Shown here piece after piece: positions 60,259 to 64,000 of a DNA stretch of 64,000 nt. Positions within the stretch are counted from its first letter, which is position 1. Each line of letters opens with the position of its first letter. Both the position numbers and the translations under genes were made by a program. Source of the stretch: Siphonodentalium dalli (taxonomy: Eukaryota > Mollusca > Scaphopoda > Gadilida > Siphonodentaliidae); assembly GCA_032622095.1 (NCBI GenBank), contig CP136063.1:114286723-114350722 (forward strand). The letters are read 5' to 3'. The notes beneath the pieces are model-generated. The model saw only the letters and a list, made by a program, of their open reading frames with translations. It was not told where the DNA came from and did not search any database.

Positions 60259-60381
60259 TCATGTTTCAATCTTGCCCGTCATGTTCAGAGTATAAACAAT
60301 AATTCTCCCGAAAAAGTCGGTGCTGCTGTTGAAAACAAGCTTCAAGCACTTCACATGAGTATTGTTCTCGATTTTAAATGT
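60259..60381 (-). CDS. NR2C2AP: NR2C2AP, last exon (copy 2)
   Basis: Encodes the same 40 residues and TGA as 46243-46365. The acceptor trinucleotide is AAG here instead of CAG (base 60384), which is still usable but weaker. Confidence 0.9.
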   Translation of the reverse strand, partial: TFKIENNTHVKCLKLVFNSSTDFFGRIIVYTLNMTGKIET

Positions 60382-62693
60382 CTTTTAATAAGTTAAGGAA
60401 AACAATTATCAAGTTATTAGAAAGACGTAGATATGCAAGGTATGGGTCACACCAAGTATCGTCACCGCTGTGAACCAAAGTTGTCGAAAACATTATGGGT
60501 GTTCAGAAATGCATGGGGTAGAATCGCCTATGCTATGTACAGCCACAAGAAAAAAAATTAGATGTATACATATGCATTCAATGATAGAACTATAGTTAAG
60601 TATGGTGTACCTATTGCTTCTGATTTCTTATTGAGATGCTAATGGTATGACCGGAGAAGCACAGTATTGAGATGACCCCCCCCCCTCCCCCCAACTTAGA
60701 TAAGACATGAACATCGGTCCGAGTAAAACGTTTTCAGATCGAGTATACAAACTTTATTGGGCGTCTGATGGTCAGCAACCGCTTTCTATAAGACACCCGC
60801 GGTCAGATGCTCGTAGCCCGTTTATATATAACCATATATATATGCCAAAAAACTGTACAAAACAAACGCCATTCTTTTTACCGTGTATGTATTCATGGTC
60901 TGTTTGCCTGTGGTTGTCCGCAACCTGGTGCCCGGTGCTTATTTGCTTTGAAAGGTAATCATGTTCGACTGGTGTTGTTAGATTGGTAATGAGATTAGCG
61001 GTTTCTATGTCTTGTCTGGTCATATTTACTATTTGAACTTTGTCTGAAATAGACGCACTTTTTGTACTAGAATTTGCGCAACAGGAGCGCAGGGAAATCG
61101 CATGTCGAGTGGGTTTAAGGGTTTTTAGAAAAAGTATTTATATGGTATAGAGAGGCCAGCAGAACGATACATATATATAATATATGCCACTGCAACCAAT
61201 TGGGGTTTATTGTGATGTCTTTAGTGGAGTTTTGTGGGTATGAGAGCTCATTTTCCCCTGATTTCTGCTCCATATGTGGTATTCTCCTTTAAAATTTTAT
61301 TATTTCAAACAGGGGATATCCCCGGCGCAGGGGCTATACGATTCCCCGACAGGGGGCGGGCTTTAGCTACCGGGTTGACCATTGCAGATCTCACCAACGG
61401 GGGTGCATGGGTATCCCTCCCCGACAGGGGTGGGGATGTAGCCCCCTGATGCCACCCAACATAATTAGTATCGGTGATTTCTCGTTTTCAGTGGATGCCA
61501 GACCGCCCTCTTAACATGTGGTGCCAAGTAGGGACGTGTCGACAGGGGTGGTTATACAGGGCGCTTACCCCCCCCCCCCCCCTTCAAAAACTGTGGTCAA
61601 ACCTAATGCAACATTAATTAGAAAATGCACTGAAATGCACACCAAAATTAGGTTGAAATTGTTCTCGTAGTTCGATTTTCCAACAATTTCTTAGTGACGA
61701 ATTTGTTGTTTTTAGACCAATATTTGCATATTTTCCTTTTATTTGCAACATTCTGGACTGAAATGGCCATCAGTTGGCAATTTTCAAACCTAAGGGTGAG
61801 TGTCAGGTTAAAAAATTCCCCAAATTGGAAAGCTCGAGGCCAGTCTAGATGCTAGGATTATAAAATTTTCAGATTTTCAAAATGTTCTCGTACACATCGG
61901 GCCTATAACCATCGGCCGACCCGTGTGTTCTGCGCCCTTGCCAGTAGTTACTTGCTAATTAATTTAAGAAAAAGTAAATCGGGATGTAAATTTGTTTGGC
62001 GTTATACCACTAGATGTTGGGATTTTTAAAATCTCATACTGGGCCGAACCACCCTTTTCATCCCCCTGCATGGCCAGTGGTCCATTTAGAATATGCTACC
62101 ATCTAGTATATGTGGGGAACATTTGGGAAGAATCAAAGCACCGGGGGTGTGCAAATTGAATTACGCAAACTTGTTAAGTTTGGTGTGGTTCAATGGGGTG
62201 GGGTGCAGTTGGATATTCCAAGGTGGAGACCACCCCAACGAAAACCCTCTAGCCAAGTGCCGAGTGCCAAATATCCGAGACTCAACCATGCAGGGGTGCC
62301 CCTCGCGACTTAGTTTCTGCTTTCGGCATAGGCCTATTTGTTTTCTATCCGAGAATACACTGCACCGGCGGCAATATATTGACCATACTCTGAATGAAAA
62401 CGCTTCCGTGGCGATCACACGGTATAACGTCGTGCTGCAAGTAAGACGATAATTGTGTTGTAGAAATGATACGGAAGACCGATTTTCAAAAAACGCAACA
62501 TCAAAATACACAGGGCAAGGCTTATCGATCCAAACTGTGGAGTGTGTTTTCATTGTGTATTCCTCGCATATACCCATGGTTATATATAAACGGGCTACGA
62601 GCATCTGACCGTTGATGTACAATTATAAAGGGAGCTATATAAAGTGTGGCAGAGCCAGACACAAAATTATTCCCAGATCGCACATAAGGATAC

Positions 62694-62867
62694 TTGTGGT
62701 TTATTAGTATCTTCTGGGTAGAAGCTTTCAAACTTCGATAAATCCTTTTCGCTGTGTCCACTTTCTAACCAGCAATCCTTTCCTGCGAAACCACCTTGAA
62801 ACTGAATTTGCATTTCATCTAGTACCACTTCTTGCGGAAAGGTAATCAATACCCATTGAGGCAAACC
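62694..62867 (-). CDS. NR2C2AP: NR2C2AP, exon 3 (copy 2)
   Basis: Same 58 codons and splice sites as 48839-49012. If the duplication continues, exon 2 of this copy would lie at about 64650, just outside the window. Confidence 0.92.
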
Positions 62868-63231
62868 CTGAAAATAATTTGTATAGACACCTCAATATAT
62901 TGAAAACAAGTACTGATAATTTCCTCTCTCACATAGCATATAATATTGCACTGTATCTGAGGCCCATGCCAAGAAAACTCATAATTATTCGTCAAACTAT
63001 ATTATCAGAAGGATGGCGTGGTGTAACACTAACATGTTGACAGGTTACATCCTTGTGTGAGCATTCGTGTGGAGGTAGTTATATAGTACTCTGTTAAAAC
63101 AGTCACACCTGTTATGATGGTAAATAATTCATTCAAATGGTTACGTGAGCCTGCATGCATGCATGCAATTTATAAGGCGGCAATCAGCCCTCGACCAACC
63201 GACTTGTATAATACTATTTACTGTGAGACCT

Positions 63232-63445
63232 TTAAAGGGGTACTGTTCACTCAATCCGGTGAGTCATAAATTCATTTTCCTTATAATTACCATGTTGTTT
63301 GCATCGTTCATAGAGCACACAAGTGTATTTTTGCACTAACCCATGGCTCCAATTCTTTCATTTGCATTTTGTTGCATATGTTATGTTGAGTATAAAAGGA
63401 GATGGTCCCATAAAGGGCCATATTTTGTGTACAGTACCCCTTTAA
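63232..63445. mobile_element. TTAA-flanked MITE, family c (copy 2)
   Basis: Counterpart of 49369-49582. Confidence 0.75.
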
Positions 63446-64000
63446 GTCGTCGCCTGTGCTATAAAACGGTCTCTCGTGATTACAATATATAGGACAAGGC
63501 TTTGAATTCGTGCCACACTCATTGATTGACCAATTATATATGCGGTCCCAATCATTCAATCAAAAGATTGGTATAACATGTGCATTATGGGCTGTGCCAT
63601 CAAGTGTTCTTACAAAATACAAATACAGGGACGCAGCGACATGGAATGCTGAGAGGCGACAGATCATTCCAAATAGAAACGTTGATAATCTAAATAAGTG
63701 TATATCTCCAAGTACACCACACTAGAACTTCAGTATATTTAAGTTGATCGAATGGAATTTGTTAGAATGTGAAGAATTTGCAAGTCCAAATGCAAAAATT
63801 GTCAATCTTTTGACACTGCGGATAGACCACAAATATCTTACCAAACCCAGAGGGTTAACTACACAGACTTCCCCGAACCGTGGCAAATTTCGTACCCCCC
63901 CCCCCACCCCACAATACGCAAATGATATCATGACAAACCGTTTTGCATCACAGGCAACGACTAAATAGTCGATAAGTTACATTGCTTGAGAGCTATATTA

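Larger units (their letters stand above)
55993..64000 (+). repeat. ~8-kb near-identical duplicated segment, copy 2
   Basis: Aligns to 42056-50135 from its first base after the gap to the end of the window. Differences include the missing 163-bp insertion, a tandem ATTTGAAGGCAAAT extra near 57720, extra GCAT repeats near 63150, and homopolymer lengths. Confidence 0.97.

Overview
The window is animal nuclear DNA: AT-rich, intron-containing and dominated by transposable elements, with one 100-N scaffold gap (55893-55992). Dispersed repeats with ~165-bp cores, ACGG microsatellites and CCCCC/GGGGG-stem ends resemble those known from marine molluscs and relatives. A mollusc or another lophotrochozoan is my best guess, at low confidence; no gene here fixes the species.

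Two host genes can be reconstructed, both on the minus strand. A MYORG-like family 31 glycosidase has its last coding exon at 2175-4193 and its first coding exon at 18082-18207. They are separated by a 13.9-kb intron full of small DNA transposons and join in phase to give 714 residues. NR2C2AP (nuclear receptor 2C2-associated protein) has exons at 50793-50883, 48839-49012 and 46243-46365; only the short first exon was not found. Its last two exons recur at 62694-62867 and 60259-60381, because 42056-50135 is repeated almost perfectly at 55993-64000, starting immediately after the gap. This is either a very recent tandem duplication or an unpurged second haplotype.

The main find is a set of head-to-tail arrays of non-autonomous Helitron-like elements at three loci: 23440-26302 (+), 33769-35090 (-) and 51403-55798 (-). 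Each unit starts TCTCATATATATTTTG or TCTATTATATATTTTG and ends with a GC-rich hairpin followed by CTAG. Units abut as CTAG|TC, and the arrays sit between a host A and T. A 286-bp tandem duplication around 33402-35295 supplies an exact unoccupied copy of one insertion site. One family carries a 122-bp internal minisatellite whose copy number climbs 1, 2, 3, 4 across four consecutive units. The units are dense in sequences resembling NRF-1 sites (family 1) and nuclear-receptor DR0/half-sites (family 2).

Other content, left to right: TTAA-flanked MITEs (4.3-4.9, 12.1, 19.5 and 49.4 kb); nested inverted repeats (5.2-11.7 kb); a 205-bp x4 satellite (13.4 kb); a CGCTTAAGCG palindrome cluster (14.2-15.4 kb); paired foldback elements (19.5-20.1 kb); a ~165-bp x6 array (27.6-28.6 kb); a 0.8-kb-arm inverted repeat (29.4-33.2 kb); tRNA-derived SINEs (29.2, 33.6 and 35.2 kb); a decayed LINE reverse transcriptase (36.5-37.9 kb); and TIR elements at 40.8 and 41.6 kb.
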